Assembly: GCA_030063045.1 (NCBI GenBank)
Contig: JAQSEB010000041.1
Location: 496,001-560,000, forward strand
Origin: Pratylenchus scribneri
Lineage: Eukaryota > Nematoda > Chromadorea > Rhabditida > Pratylenchidae
DNA: 64,000 nucleotides
Direction of reading: 5' to 3'
In this document: positions 36,601-38,775 of the stretch, one piece after another
Position numbering within the stretch: position 1 is the stretch's first letter
How the letters are laid out: every line of letters starts with the position of its first letter
Made by a program: the position numbers and the translations under genes
Notes under the pieces: generated by a model
What the model saw: only the letters and a program-made list of their open reading frames with translations
Told to the model about the DNA's origin: nothing
Database searches by the model: none

Positions 36601-38775
36601 CATATATCCGGATATCCCGCGCACCTTCTTTGACTTCCGCGCACCCCTGGAACCGTTTATGTAAGCAACAGAGCAAAGGGGATGAGAGATAAGCATGTAG
36701 AAGGGAAAAGAAAAGAAGAAAAAACTTTGCAGATAAAAAGAATTGAAATAGCAGATAAAAAAATGTTCCAAAAAATTGCAGATAAAAAAAATTGAAATAG
36801 CAGATAAAAAAAAAATATTTGCCGTTTTTTTTTCGACAAATATTTCCCATTTAAAATTATCCCCCAAAATTCACCTTTTCCGGCAATTTCCTCATTATAT
36901 CCGCAATCCTGGCCGACCATTCCCCTTTGCAATAAAAATTTGGCATCCGTGCAAATTTGAATTGGCCAATCAAATTTCTCAGCGATTTTGCACATAAATA
37001 GATGAAATTCCAATCGCCGTCAATCAACATTTTTGTGGGCAGCTGGGCCAAATCCATTTGAATCAGTGCGGAATGCTCCGTTGGGAACCAGTGAAGGGGA
37101 AGGCTGCGCACTGTGGCAATTTGGGCCCAAATTTTCGGATTTGCTTTCAATCTTTCCCTCAGGGTATAGGTTTCCTCCGGGATGAAGAAAATATGTTGGC
37201 TGCTGGTGGTGGAATCCTGAATTTAAAAAAAATAATTAATTTGGGGTTAAATTCCTGTGTAAGTTAGTCTAGTGGGTAATGAGCTTGTCTTGGAGAGGGA
37301 GGGGTCAAGAGTTCAGATCCCTGGTGGCGAGGTTAATTTTTTTTTATAATTATTATTTTTAAGGCTTTTAATTAAATCGATGAGTGTAGCATAGTCTTTA
37401 GCCTAGTGGTAAAATGATTAGATTTGGGGAGGGAGGGGGGGGGGGGGGGGTCAAGAGTTCGACCCTGGGAACACAGGAAGTTAATTTTTTTTTTTTGTTT
37501 TTGAATTTTTTTTTTTTGAAAGTTCAAATCCATGAGTGCTGATTAGCCTAGTGGTAATGGTTTAGCTTAGGGACCGAAAGCGAGGGGAAATTCGGGCCCA
37601 AATTTTGGGATTTGACTTCAATCTTTCCCTTAGGGTATAGGTTTCCTCCGGGATGAAGAAAATATGTTGGCTTGTGGTGGAATCCTGCTGAATTCGTAAA
37701 ATCAATTATTTTGGGGTTTAATTCCTGTGTAATTTATTCTAGTGGGTAATGAATAATGATGGGCTTGTTTTGGGGAAAAGGACTCGAAAGTTCACCCCCG
37801 GGGAAACAGAAGGTATTTTTCTTTTAGAATTATTTTTTAAGGCTTTTAAACCCATAAGTGTATAATAGCCTAGTGGTGAAATGATTTGCTTTGGGGAGGA
37901 AGGGTCAAGGGTTCGAACCCGGGTGGCGGAAATTAATTATTTTGTTTTTAAATTTATTTTTTGGTTTCCTTTATGTATATTAGAAAATGTGTTAATTGGT
38001 GGATTAATCTTCTATTCTTAAAATGATGGAATAAATGGATTATTTTCCTCTAAACCGGGACCAACTTGAGGCTGTGACGCGAGCGTATACAACTCGTCAA
38101 AGAATGAATTAATTTTGATGATTTTAGTATCAAATTAAAGTGCAGACTTTTGGCTATCCAATGATATTAAATTTATTTAAATTGGTTCAGAAATGATGAA
38201 GTTGTGTCCAAAAAACCATTTTAAATGAACTTTACAATGGATTAGCGAAATTTTCAGTGGTTTTAGCATCATAATTTTATGAATTCTGAACCAATTTAAA
38301 TAAAATTAATTTCATTGGATAGCTAAAAGTCTGCTCTTTAATTTGATAGCAAAATCATTATAATTAGTTGGGTACTTAATGAGTTATAAGTGATTGAGTC
38401 AGTAAGGCGAATCCCATTGCTCCTTACCTCATCATTTCGATTCTCCAGCCAATTTTTTATGAGCAATTCGACGGATCGTTGCGTTGGATAGAGGAGGAAG
38501 AGAGTATTTGCCGCATTGGAATGTCCGGCCACCTCCAGTGAGAAATTCTTGGCTACATTTGTGTGTTCAGTCAACAATTTTGGTGTGATAATCTTCCAAA
38601 TTTAAATAAATATAAATTTTAAAATTAATTTTGGCACCAAATTCAATTGTCTCATCAATTTTTTGCCATCCCAAACCAAATCGATTGACCCGTCAAATTG
38701 GGAAATGGCATCCAAGAATTGGCGTTGGCCCAGCTGCCTAATGGAATTTGAAATATTCAAATGCTTTTCTTGCAT
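9665..38775 (-). CDS. vps-33: VPS33 (Sec1/Munc18-family HOPS/CORVET subunit), split by a 21-kb insertion in intron 4
   Basis: Ten exons join in frame: 38775-38638, 38592-38428, 37216-36875, 34999-34834, 13388-13168, 12525-12360, 11595-11426, 10694-10605, 10558-10484 and 9982-9665, giving 616 residues, the usual VPS33 size. VPS33 is the Sec1-like subunit of the HOPS/CORVET tethers that chaperones SNARE assembly at endosomes and lysosomes. Landmarks in order: IFFIPEETYTLRERL, KNVVIIDRWIDPLCP, the LNDQIFEHLQ region, LIRLIILQSL with GLKPSTM, and the C-terminal VFVVGGVTRDEM. Intron 4 (34833-13389) is 21.4 kb because it holds a complete Polinton. The exon 4/5 junction codon (Gly, G|GC) and both splice sites are intact, so function is probably kept. 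The start ATG lies 163 nt downstream of GTF2H3 on the same strand. Confidence 0.95.
10040..10460. repeat. Intronic AT-rich repeat in VPS33
   Basis: Repeats of about 22-25 nt (GAAAATTCTGATGGAAATTT and variants) in the last VPS33 intron. Confidence 0.75.
10725..11400. repeat. Dispersed inverted repeat family (AAGGCGATAT family)
   Basis: In a VPS33 intron and the edge of the next. Direct and inverted copies of a segment that includes GGCCCATAACTCAATGAG, AATTTGGGAAGGC and AAAGTGTCCTCTACAAGG. A related inverted pair sits at 51205-51500. It looks like a palindromic, non-autonomous element that has partly duplicated in tandem. Confidence 0.7.
12648..12716 (+). repeat. tRNA-derived SINE-like unit
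   Basis: A tRNA-like A box (TAGCCTAGTGGTAAAG) is followed about 40 nt later by a B box (GGGGTTCGATCCCGGG). The acceptor ends do not pair, so this is not called a functional tRNA. Related units occur at 37262-37940, 57045-57618 and 63386-63748. Confidence 0.55.
13431..13436. repeat. Left target-site duplication (TAAAAT)
   Basis: TAAAAT directly abuts the left element end. The same six bases follow the right end at 34446-34451. Polintons make 6-bp duplications. Confidence 0.93.
13437..13506 (+). repeat. Left terminal inverted repeat
   Basis: Seventy bases match the reverse complement of 34376-34445 with one difference (position 13484). Beyond this the two ends stay similar in a degenerate, C/T-rich way for perhaps another 80-100 nt. 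Confidence 0.95.
13507..13848. other. Subterminal region of the element, no gene
   Basis: Pyrimidine-rich then AT-rich sequence between the left terminal repeat and the first gene. It includes an AATAAA on the minus strand near 13760 that could end the small membrane-protein transcript. Confidence 0.5.
13849..14090 (-). CDS. Small tail-anchored membrane protein, two exons (element cargo)
   Basis: Exons 14090-13973 and 13931-13849 join across a 41-nt GT-AG intron to give 66 residues. The N-terminal 38 residues are Gly/Glu/Gln/His-rich. The C-terminal end is one hydrophobic helix (HFVALLVIIVLLMTINLFFL) ending in Gly-Leu-Ser-Arg, which implies a tail-anchored, type II protein with a cytosolic head. 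I do not recognise a family. It is close to the left end of the element and is one of only two element genes with an apparent intron. Both splice sites look good, but without transcripts the model is a prediction. Confidence 0.55.
14091..14681. repeat. Intergenic region with ATATCTATAACCAAA repeats
   Basis: About 14390-14640 holds some 15 imperfect copies of a 15-16-nt unit (AAAATATCTATAACCA). TATAAAAA near 14595 could be the core promoter of the next gene. No gene is seen. Confidence 0.75.
14682..15155 (+). CDS. Acidic element protein of unknown function
   Basis: 157 residues. The first 90 residues are Tyr/Trp/Lys-rich and look folded. The tail is strongly acidic and made of an imperfect repeat around DIPDIPEDD, HFP and PDCV. 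A third repeat copy follows just past the stop in another frame: a 7-nt tandem duplication (TTTCCTC twice, near 15136-15150) shifts the frame so the protein ends early in HFPLSSS. No family is recognised. It is the first of a run of plus-strand genes that lead into the packaging ATPase. Confidence 0.7.
   Translation: MSSENNFNKKYERFGIIHKGYRYLYKCLVYNPREWIRTDQYERWNCDLADAAYKCKAYIIRDDWNVDEDKIRAYGKHEHALIEAWEPYYGLLYDWQDDNDQYPHLDFDWGDIPDIPEDDCDHFPHPDCVYLDEDDFSINDIPEIPEDNSMHFPLSSS
15196..15203 (+). promoter_or_regulatory. TATA box (TATAAATA)
   Basis: 63 nt before the ATG at 15259. Same context as the TATA boxes of other genes in this element. Confidence 0.6.
15259..15807 (+). CDS. Element protein of unknown function, paralogue of 21455-21865
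   Basis: 182 residues. The N-terminal 110 residues form a compact Cys-containing domain (RFIPYDQCGRCREC; VTVYCSRIKG; FFRIKNKGRVFNIPHGE). The tail is Pro/Asn-rich. The same domain recurs in the minus-strand gene at 21455-21865: the shared skeleton is IL-x2-GI-x-I-x-S, RF-x-PY, then IEL/VEL-x-F, VFCSRI/VYCSRI, DIP-x-Y/ELPGY and a closing H-x-E, so the element holds a diverged pair. The function is unknown. Its place beside the packaging genes suggests a structural or late role, but that is inference. Confidence 0.75.
   Translation: MSLPTLTSQILPEIDFNILSTGITINSNERLSTPRFIPYDQCGRCRECKATEVELDFIVTKDGVTVYCSRIKGPKFVAFDNTYELPGYCFFRIKNKGRVFNIPHGEMPPPKNMQPNIPPYSNIPPPNMISKPDFEQFLGHLNAMRYPMNSQIQKPNKETNENEDIKIIEEFLKPDIPLNQSL
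15841..16500 (+). CDS. Packaging ATPase (FtsK/HerA, A32-like)
   Basis: 219 residues, a usual size for Polinton ATPases. Walker A is GPTSSGKS (24-31), Walker B is LLLILDD (90-96), and the following sensor strand is IIFVTQN (121-127). These ATPases drive genome packaging into capsids in Polintons, virophages and related large DNA viruses. The start is the first ATG after a 33-nt gap from the previous gene. The end overlaps the next gene by 11 nt, which points to compact, virus-like expression. All key motifs are intact. Confidence 0.92.
   Translation: MFDQHLFEDKDLKFKLPFGMIVSGPTSSGKSSFLLKFITESDELIDPKPASVLYCYGEMNQLIPIFQKAGVGIYSGVPPEEIIKQQPKPLLLILDDLLLSTPEAYLSSLFTAKSHHQNFGIIFVTQNLFEKKIKVARQNAQYLVLMRSPNSALSIRNIGVQLFPKQLDYFLDAYKQATKERYGYLLIDMHASSDSLLRLRTNIFKRDEEKIIFIPKNGS
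16490..16864 (+). CDS. Small conserved Polinton protein (basic, with hydrophobic C-terminus)
   Basis: 124 residues. An N-terminal Lys-rich helical part (KKLSKTKSSIKRHKLLKNAT, then KEQLLAIAEI) leads into RFPLTKCQKQKL and a short Gly-Gly-Gly hinge followed by a hydrophobic, amphipathic end (AGLFSSLLTPILLELAKSL). From memory this pattern is common in invertebrate Polintons and resembles small adenovirus-like core or membrane-lytic proteins. The assignment is by pattern only. It overlaps the ATPase stop by 11 nt and lies 15 nt before the next start, so the three are probably co-expressed. Confidence 0.75.
   Translation: MVHKNCCQINPIICENKDFLKKLSKTKSSIKRHKLLKNATKEQLLAIAEISLNIVKSRFPLTKCQKQKLIPYANIVRQMSRLRSQKGAKKLIIQKGGGAAGLFSSLLTPILLELAKSLYIKDKV
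16880..18289 (+). CDS. Basic, mostly disordered Polinton protein
   Basis: 469 residues. The first 75 residues (MANKFILLPDEIYRGLTSF; NVNYNQELRRYLFLR) look conserved and folded and recall the N-terminus of a protein often found next to Polinton capsid genes. The rest is low-complexity, rich in Lys, Arg, Glu, Asn, Pro and Ser, with KKGK and KRKP clusters that would bind nucleic acid. The function is unknown. A DNA-associated virion or scaffold role is inferred from position and charge. Confidence 0.65.
   Translation: MANKFILLPDEIYRGLTSFSDSGDINLDFTKNLLENTKRQKISNSAKNVNYNQELRRYLFLRNEKEHKPINVAVSNADALSGALFNESIVPQPKIEVSNTQEHPPPPSTPSNRRRITKIKRTRNTPQNNTEGNVSNFNENNDNSLNNNESTNNNPEERNDVDDVFVEQKDEEPMHKGGIKRKPETDEFHPRMWPLKKQSIEIEPVFRESTKKQYETKRKKGKQIEIIQRHEKPIETENDDEFGDSPPPSPLLPLSLPLPSREQLAILDTPSTKDKLNSKALVKKNKNRVTAYPKETSERKKIVKSNRQKGTVSLLSRPSVIRNYHKINEELEGPSTKSALPSSSVQLALEAPLPESRPQTSMELYGRPGVKYRRDPDLIEVVTTGVRKERKRKPLEGVPAPGIEKKTRRGKPERAEVGMRVKRNWASRKPTQDEIDSVLYSTSRRLPKMTNKERLEALQKRVAKYKNQD
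18334..19425 (+). CDS. int: Retroviral-type integrase with C-terminal chromodomain
   Basis: 363 residues. The rve core carries the acidic triad D77 (HVQVDLAD), D139 (VIYSDLGTEF) and E174 (AVAERAIQN), with 34 residues between the last two. A basic SH3-like region follows, then a chromodomain at about 321-360 (YRIQEILKTK; YLVKFIGYSEPEW). Polinton integrases insert linear element DNA and make 6-bp duplications, which matches the TAAAAT repeat here. The chromodomain may direct insertion to marked chromatin. The frame and catalytic residues are intact. Confidence 0.95.
   Translation: MDKILKNIYNNPSNPAGFAGQDSLLREAQKENPNIKKEDVEHFLQGHRTYTLMRPRRIHFPRVKTIASGFMTHVQVDLADMQALAKDNQGNRYMLVGIDVLSKRVFAVPLKTKKAEDMVKAFEELIKQMPMKPMVIYSDLGTEFKNRLMNNWFKNEDIQKYEASSTYQKAAVAERAIQNLKQRLYRYFAEKQTQKWIDVLPKIVNAINLSKSRVHGMRPVDVNFKNAQRVWKKIYGNALSIKNDKPKIKFKEGDFVRMSRGKGKFEKGYYTNWGDEILEIDKIKKNSKPVVYKVKDEKGEPFKENFYAEELSKVRKDEETSYRIQEILKTKKRRDGTMDYLVKFIGYSEPEWIHQSQLVGIDT
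19504..21483 (+). CDS. Penton/minor-capsid-like protein with coiled-coil insertion, probably C-terminally truncated
   Basis: 659 residues. Residues 1-100 (FFVYVPSNIKDYP; LPKPLKFNGDWVCGLHSI) match the start of the Polinton protein usually taken as minor capsid/penton. The segment from about 605 to the end (LIDSLEIIYHTEF; FDNPNITHISFTHQLGYVLGFE) matches its middle. Between them is an unusual insertion: three repeats of about 95 residues that each open with F[FL]-x4-P-x2-YW-x2-I (147, 237 and 334) and run into coiled coil, then three or four short FMQ-x2-FGFRP repeats. The protein stops at DLRDNLA, where homologues normally continue, and the stop overlaps the next gene, on the opposite strand, by 29 nt. 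A capsid role is inferred, and it may no longer be functional. Confidence 0.7.
   Translation: MSNSFFVYVPSNIKDYPDNTSNKFRMRLPKPLKFNGDWVCGLHSISFPYSWHSTIGTLDDQAIFIHYKDDKGKNYTLRIPVPSSSNNSVEDLHDFLKATLKYQSQALESIRKGFIDSPTITSSVRKRRNVENMEQTSEELLNYIITFFHEHPDDYWDVINDKKNEIEEMEKELKEKADEYKNISNENITEKQRLWHKMQQQMRSSREMKAKIEKLEEEAKRRDDSTEENNKIIVEQFLQVFPTNYWEKIGEERIRLVDYYTKIKENLERYRDAKEPKEIQEIAHALNRLRVKQRHLRNNLNVIMKGIIEKEQQKTKEEYEKDNWERNSAYVNDFFIKNPINYWDAINKKLQELQKSYIELREKREILNLETDEERKKQLTNEINQLSGLIAYRRNRFSALEYEGKRRDEENYKKEYEQMKLLGQIGFYSVLGEALTPTPEIPEAQARKGNFMQNTFGFRPRNKENDFMQKGFGIRPKEKVEENKNDKQEAENKDEETIPKTLPNDDSTNVNENKHEQEEREETFSENRNDMETQTIHTDEEKPFMQKVFGFRPRDRNRDIIASMGLGKRDKNKDVMQVFFGPQWKNDNINVSYAKQLIDSLEIIYHTEFERFMVTFDNPNITHISFTHQLGYVLGFENVNLVKNGEIAKYVTDLRDNLA
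21455..21865 (-). CDS. Element protein of unknown function, paralogue of 15259-15807
   Basis: 136 residues. It shares an ordered skeleton with the 15259-15807 protein: FFILNNGISIRS, RFLPYN, IELSFSI, VFCSRID and the DIPDY-x-LF end, but lacks that protein's Pro-rich tail and its N-terminal CxxC. Transcription runs leftward from a TATA box at 21898-21905 and its 3' end overlaps the end of the penton-like gene by 29 nt. The function is unknown. It could have arrived by an inverted duplication that also cut short the penton-like gene, but this is inference. Confidence 0.7.
   Translation of the reverse strand: MLIFSKDFPPYAEFFILNNGISIRSHRFGDSSRFLPYNLEEDSIQDIELSFSINCRGIIVFCSRIDTCQDIPFSERCHDIPDYTLFTIHHKWKKFYVEHENPRSIFVKDYDWNAPEIVKFPDLDGQPSTPNCREDL
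21866..22671. repeat. GGC-rich tract and tandem TGACGTCA array
   Basis: 21906-21975 is a G/C-rich GGC-triplet tract just upstream of the 21455-21865 promoter, unlike anything else in the element. From about 22065 to 22570 there are roughly 20 TGACGTCA or one-mismatch copies, organised in larger units of about 75-80 nt that pair TGACGTCAT with ATTACGT. TGACGTCA is the palindromic CRE/ATF-CREB site. No gene is seen. Confidence 0.9.
21898..21905 (-). promoter_or_regulatory. TATA box (TATATAAA)
   Basis: About 40 nt before the ATG at 21865, read on the minus strand (GAGTATATAAAGG). Confidence 0.6.
22672..23166 (-). CDS. Stand-alone Vsr-like nuclease-module protein, homologous to the polymerase insertion
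   Basis: 164 residues. It aligns over most of its length with residues about 783-905 of the element's own DNA polymerase: a Trp-Leu helix, EKRIGRFSVDGYY, then IIIEINGCDIHGCVKCF, RTAGQQRQKDAQRTEYL and a final KKFFEETL helix. Asp53 of VDG and Glu71 with Asn73 of E-x-N fit a PD-(D/E)xK/Vsr-like arrangement. Cys75, His78, Cys80 and Cys83 could bind zinc as in Vsr. Vsr-type enzymes nick DNA. Activity here is untested and is inferred from conserved positions. The gene has its own TATA box and is intact. Confidence 0.7.
   Translation of the reverse strand: MCPKYSSIMIRINGQQSIIAYQYLRWLEKLNKTEIQAFYSKEGEKRIGRFSVDGYYEQTTKDGRTEKIIIEINGCDIHGCVKCFRNDDHWLPKVQRTAGQQRQKDAQRTEYLKNFVDQIIVKWPCKIRKEKKRNPNMKKFFEETLHSIEQPKNYRSTWINSKYK
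23206..23212 (-). promoter_or_regulatory. TATA box (TATATAA)
   Basis: About 46 nt before the ATG at 23166, in the context AGAGTATATAATC on the minus strand. Confidence 0.55.
23398..23796 (-). CDS. Zinc-ribbon-like element protein of unknown function
   Basis: 132 residues. The N-terminal half is disordered (Glu, Ala, Thr, Pro). The C-terminal half has two CxxC pairs, C75-C78 (RLCGSCQYKLF) and C103-C106 (HLCPRCVRVNC), 24 residues apart, as in a zinc ribbon. Possible roles include nucleic-acid binding or transcription control, but nothing in the sequence decides this. It has a good TATA box (23853-23860) and is divergent from the innexin gene. Confidence 0.65.
   Translation of the reverse strand: MSSPSSPIPTKTEQAKNEVEEVQAMEQTNNIPAASINQHIEAVPITDLQRKLEPTEEKQMWKLFKGKTVLMFRLCGSCQYKLFHSTEKWVRNNNGVDVKIHLCPRCVRVNCWMTNLMAPATPKKFVEKLEKE
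23853..23860 (-). promoter_or_regulatory. TATA box (TATAAAAG)
   Basis: 64 nt before the ATG at 23796, in the context AGTATAAAAGGAG on the minus strand. Confidence 0.65.
24182..24189 (+). promoter_or_regulatory. TATA box (TATAAAAA)
   Basis: 54 nt before the innexin ATG at 24236. Confidence 0.55.
24236..25246 (+). CDS. Innexin (gap-junction/hemichannel protein) carried by the element
   Basis: 336 residues, four membrane segments (about 29-47, 107-127, 182-209, 262-285). Innexin signatures are present: loop 1 with GKPIQC (C53) and DYCFVQNTY (C71), the hallmark YYQWVP at 104-109, and loop 2 with C234 and C251, so each extracellular loop keeps two cysteines. Innexins form intercellular channels or hemichannels in invertebrate plasma membranes. 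The cytosolic C-tail is short, ending KLIREI. The gene has no intron, unlike typical nematode innexins, and its codons are as AT-rich as the rest of the element. It has a TATA box and lies between element genes, so it is cargo rather than a host gene. Host origin by capture is inferred. Confidence 0.9.
   Translation: MYFIPFMNNVFKIFKNKYSNPIERLNYYITPTILLIFAVFLSAKQYFGKPIQCLIPTEFKNGWDDYVEDYCFVQNTYIIANKELFSIDTALFGDFSNEKKEINYYQWVPLMLILQALMFYVPNIIWKICKHFFNLEFIIKDVSKTNLIPERLQKISANLKQNFIYSKCLPIDCSITIAYAFVKLLSLLNLLLQFALLMLFIGQNYIFWGLSAIKMILFGNGWVDSPMFPRVTLCDFNVYRLAADHHYTVQCVLMINMFNEKIYLFLWYWFFLLLTGSLIDILFCIYNSIMAPLLWKKRLQKIYGESYLTLDGLFILKMIEQEMNGGEKTIKLIREI
25288..25295 (+). promoter_or_regulatory. TATA box (TATAAATA)
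   Basis: 59 nt before the ATG at 25347. Identical octamer to the one at 15196. Confidence 0.6.
25347..25868 (+). CDS. Stand-alone PAZ-domain protein (Argonaute-derived), possible RNAi modulator
   Basis: 173 residues. About residues 45-122 read as an Argonaute PAZ domain: YSDRYGMKKTIIIGGIT, then VTAYFFCRHGIKLHHP, HPCLIEIYP and YYPLELMELI, which match the PAZ pattern of a V-x2-YF helix, a [YH]G-x-KL strand, lPC and the closing yPlElc/elv motif. Residues 1-44 resemble the linker before PAZ in worm Argonautes. There is no MID or PIWI domain, and the tail is acidic and Ser-rich. PAZ domains bind the 3' end of small RNAs. A free PAZ could compete for small RNAs or partners and so dampen RNAi, but that is inference. 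The gene is intronless, intact and has its own TATA box. Confidence 0.7.
   Translation: MVLLTDECSRLLNCNVKSIRDKINHPSNQAILHQALIGRKAQTTYSDRYGMKKTIIIGGITTKGADNIPAYGRLSRPFNICVTAYFFCRHGIKLHHPFHPCLIEIYPRGENRYYPLELMELIEEKHELKTLLPNSNYSKKYLGKMFTTIEDKESENNDSDEESWRACCSQDTW
26047..30234 (-). CDS. polB: Protein-primed family B DNA polymerase of the Polinton
   Basis: 1395 residues, intact. Order: an N-terminal domain with ENKDAYCLFYAI and HFDAV (about 195-320) that recalls an OTU-like Cys/His layout; a multi-CxxC zinc region (331-442); 3'-5' exonuclease motifs FDFETT (460-465), HNGGRFDF (565-572) and YCLNDVDIL (697-705); a Vsr-like nuclease insertion (783-905; VDG 817-819, IIEFNGC); palm motif A YYDVTSLYP (935-943), motif B KMLLNALWG (1143-1151), motif C YTDTDS (1244-1249) and KQY (1288-1290). 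Such enzymes copy linear element DNA from a terminal protein. All catalytic residues appear present, so it is probably active. The start is the first ATG in the frame. Confidence 0.96.
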   Translation of the reverse strand: MKRLHTRSNSPPIKRIRLHRALTPPPSFVYNEVIHHKKTHALEQYIQKLDGVSTFNQKFSLSQYDSHFQIVDIPNDPETLLGGIFDYCLNESRKEAQKNGIEPDLMAITIRSTLLDPHIYLPYRPYTENTIDVVLNEFLKVAQSKKQQGLTLWGEPFSIKIYNVDRSRLPTTQQIIGGGKRKLKQVHHMIREKALIKVENKDAYCLFYAIQAIVARNTRGYSKWQKSDYVKRSGKWKADTWDLMHKLNIDPSLREYDACIYGPIIIDHFNREFAGRYRFKLFIFGHLGHYQPKFKYGPENYTIPIILYHNSEQKHFDAVKKPYGLFHQSYCLSCESTYNSPSNHSMYCRSRCQLCSKMDHSLPCLKLDGFHQKCTECNKIFKNRLCFQHHKDTVFCDVSKKCEKCGVIWNKKVYLENGKEGHECDETWCNKCRIWHNKEDGCFITPLEPWKQKAYRIVAFDFETTQNHPMDIKTPNDNRRQHKVNFIAAKVSCPKCIRNEEWKRDMQGSYDCEICGKNRTVTFGHRPFKETSVDYHFETIDPIESFVNWLLNDLPEKYKTHAFAHNGGRFDFMFICRELYKRRINPRMTKRGNKLYELLIEAKEGEYSELKFWDSFNLLSRPLATLVPMFDLDVQDKPYFPYLANRTDNYGRKMKTLPPKEDYLYKGFMPAKRKAFDKWYDEHYNDGFFLDEALASYCLNDVDILMAALVAFRESFMSRSKRVKKRFGFKKIYSEPHAGIDPLRQSMTIASACMKLFRMNHLKENHLAMVTDRGYDKAEKQSTIGMKFLKWYGEFHNVEIQHAHSRGGEKKIGTYQVDGFIDSENKIIEFNGCQYHGCPHCFPDEQEKMITGKTAGWHRQKDNTRLEYFRKQGYQVEVYWGCQVDQMLERDNEMKKKFDEYLDEGPIDIRSCFFGGRTGPVSLYYKPKLGEKISYYDVTSLYPYTNFMHEEMCLRGYPVGIPKVFIPPNGPKDVRWNKPEHNPYPLAILKVFITPPRKIDVPILPMKLDKKDDARLLFPLCSKCAKEYPHGGVKEDYECKHTDRQRGWVSTCTSVELNEALKNGYVVSKFYRAIIYEKEDKELFREYMRIYLAGKFHASGFDSNIKGNTMAEDQFIRETKEKFGIELDRKKMIPNKGLRETDKMLLNALWGRFGLRNYGLAQTIITDDPYVLRQHLDNRKIDVTDIDELSKDVIMITYLDKKEWTEAHESSNVVISLWTTSCARLHLLKLMQKIVRSSGCRLLYTDTDSVIYVHPEDKNPLKTSPHLGGLTDEYPNHNILEYVSGGAKQYAIKLQAKNKPFAEFEYVLKIRGMTLNQNVLSEQGLRFETFKKSVLQFANTGIPPEIPILYPNFLRPNVKKGIVYSIPLTKIYKPFVAKGIVRPSDFTVLDYGYTY
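30304..30311 (-). promoter_or_regulatory. TATA box of polB (TATAAAAG)
   Basis: 77 nt before the polB ATG, in the context GAGTATAAAAGAAA on the minus strand. Confidence 0.65.
30477..30484 (+). promoter_or_regulatory. TATA box (TATATAAA)
   Basis: 76 nt before the ATG at 30553. Confidence 0.6.
30553..31071 (+). CDS. Helical element protein, possibly SKP1-like
   Basis: 172 residues, mostly alpha-helical, with no signal peptide. The second half (about 72-155) has the order of motifs seen in SKP1: DFIRYLFDLNI, then DFPLEKLQLFFKNMSHLHK, then a DLYMLLIIIAAGAAYLNH helix with the A-A-x-YL element and a final LERYVQQL. SKP1 links F-box proteins to cullin ubiquitin ligases. The similarity is by eye and weak, so the fold is a hypothesis. 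The gene is divergent from polB and has its own TATA box. Confidence 0.6.
   Translation: MASRQKEYIRILGEIVSYLVITEDVQLKEEQKNNEDSLLDFIQSLEQIIPKYPDIPNPYMIAKKMNKQAGNDFIRYLFDLNICVLDPPVHKEYDFPLEKLQLFFKNMSHLHKRTEIFPIKLMPDDLYMLLIIIAAGAAYLNHSMELKLERYVQQLEIGSVKEKNEDKLNDKE
31072..32373. repeat. AT-rich region with two tandem repeat families
   Basis: 31640-31880 holds copies of GGTGAGGTATATGATAATAA with GTTGTGGTGAGG. 31890-32370 holds about ten copies of a unit near 45-50 nt (GTTTTGAGTATAATGTATTT, then TTGATTAATATG). 31080-31600 is simple TA/TTTTATATTT sequence. No gene is seen. Confidence 0.85.
32374..33659 (-). CDS. Coiled-coil/RING-finger protein, four exons (element cargo)
   Basis: Exons 33659-33629, 33585-33485, 33440-33270 and 32760-32374 join in frame with GT-AG introns to give 229 residues. 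The first 165 residues are a charged coiled coil (KEAQLARKKAKEAS; REAAAKVQYDL). A C3HC4 RING lies at about 172-211: C172-x2-C175, C186-x-H188, C192-x2-C195, C208-x2-C211 (CIFCLEESV; CSHAYSCFNC; CAVCKR). RING proteins are E3 ubiquitin ligases, and the compact spacing recalls IAP-type RINGs. Targets are unknown. Intron 3 is filled by a minisatellite. Being spliced, unlike the element's core genes, suggests recent capture from a host genome. Confidence 0.8.
32770..33240. repeat. Minisatellite in RING-gene intron 3
   Basis: About 15 copies of a unit of about 30 nt (GGCGGAATTAAATTGGGGCA then AGCAAAACA). The open frame through it is repeat-derived. Confidence 0.92.
33660..34375. repeat. Right subterminal repeats of the element
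   Basis: 33850-34165 holds about five copies of a 60-64-nt unit (CGCCATTTTCATAATCATTT, ending GGCAACATACA). 34265-34376 is a two-copy 57-nt tandem duplication starting ATTATATTAATTGATTCGG. No gene is seen. Confidence 0.88.
34376..34445 (-). repeat. Right terminal inverted repeat
   Basis: Reverse complement of 13437-13506 with one mismatch. It ends ...GTAGCTGCT. Confidence 0.95.
34446..34451. repeat. Right target-site duplication (TAAAAT)
   Basis: Identical to 13431-13436. Confidence 0.93.
35090..35400. repeat. Dispersed AACCGGTTTAAAC-type element, copy 1
   Basis: In VPS33 intron 3. It shares one end (ACACATTCACAAACCAAATA, then GGATAGAGCTGG and CGCATTGAATGGT) with copies at 39055-39745, 42755-43150 and 55375-55735. 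The middle is made of GGTTTAAACGG-like runs. Confidence 0.75.
35447..36770. mobile_element. Fold-back (long inverted repeat) element in VPS33 intron 3
   Basis: Two arms of about 490 nt (35447-35935 and about 36285-36770) are nearly identical in inverted orientation around a spacer of about 350 nt. An open frame of 64 codons in one arm (35631-35825, -) is repeated with the same residues in the other (36402-36596, +), so the arms are very recent or are homogenised. The content is GC-richer than the surroundings and made of GGATTAAGCCGGATA and GGATATAGCCGGATA motifs. It carries no transposase. A related element is at 58975-60770. Confidence 0.88.
37262..37940 (+). repeat. Cluster of tRNA-derived SINE-like units in VPS33 intron 2
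   Basis: About five units with an A box (TAGCCTAGTGGTAAAATG) and a B box (GTTCGAACCCGGG or close variants) at about 37262-37330, 37395-37470, 37541-37575, 37735-37800 and 37865-37935. Acceptor stems do not pair. A G-run at 37430-37450 and T-runs separate the units. Confidence 0.6.
37592..37686 (-). pseudogene. Partial duplicate of VPS33 exon 3
   Basis: Nearly the same sequence as the 5' part of VPS33 exon 3 (37125-37216). It reads DSTTSQHIFFIPEETYTLRE on the minus strand with an acceptor-like AG before it, and the adjoining intron and SINE-like sequence are copied too. It breaks off after about 30 codons without a donor, so it is probably a dead duplicate rather than an alternative exon. Confidence 0.75.
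38090..38392. repeat. Palindromic MITE-like element (TGATGAGTTAT family), copy 1
   Basis: In VPS33 intron 2. Inverted arms share TTAAAGAGCAGACTTTTGG and TTTAAATTGGTTCAGAA. Other copies are at 42031-42349, 44668-44991 and 45375-45699. Confidence 0.85.

Noticed and set aside
9665..38775. VPS33 as two separate broken genes
   Set aside because: Exon 4 and exon 5 join in phase with consensus splice sites, and together all ten exons give a normal-length protein, so one nested gene is the better model.
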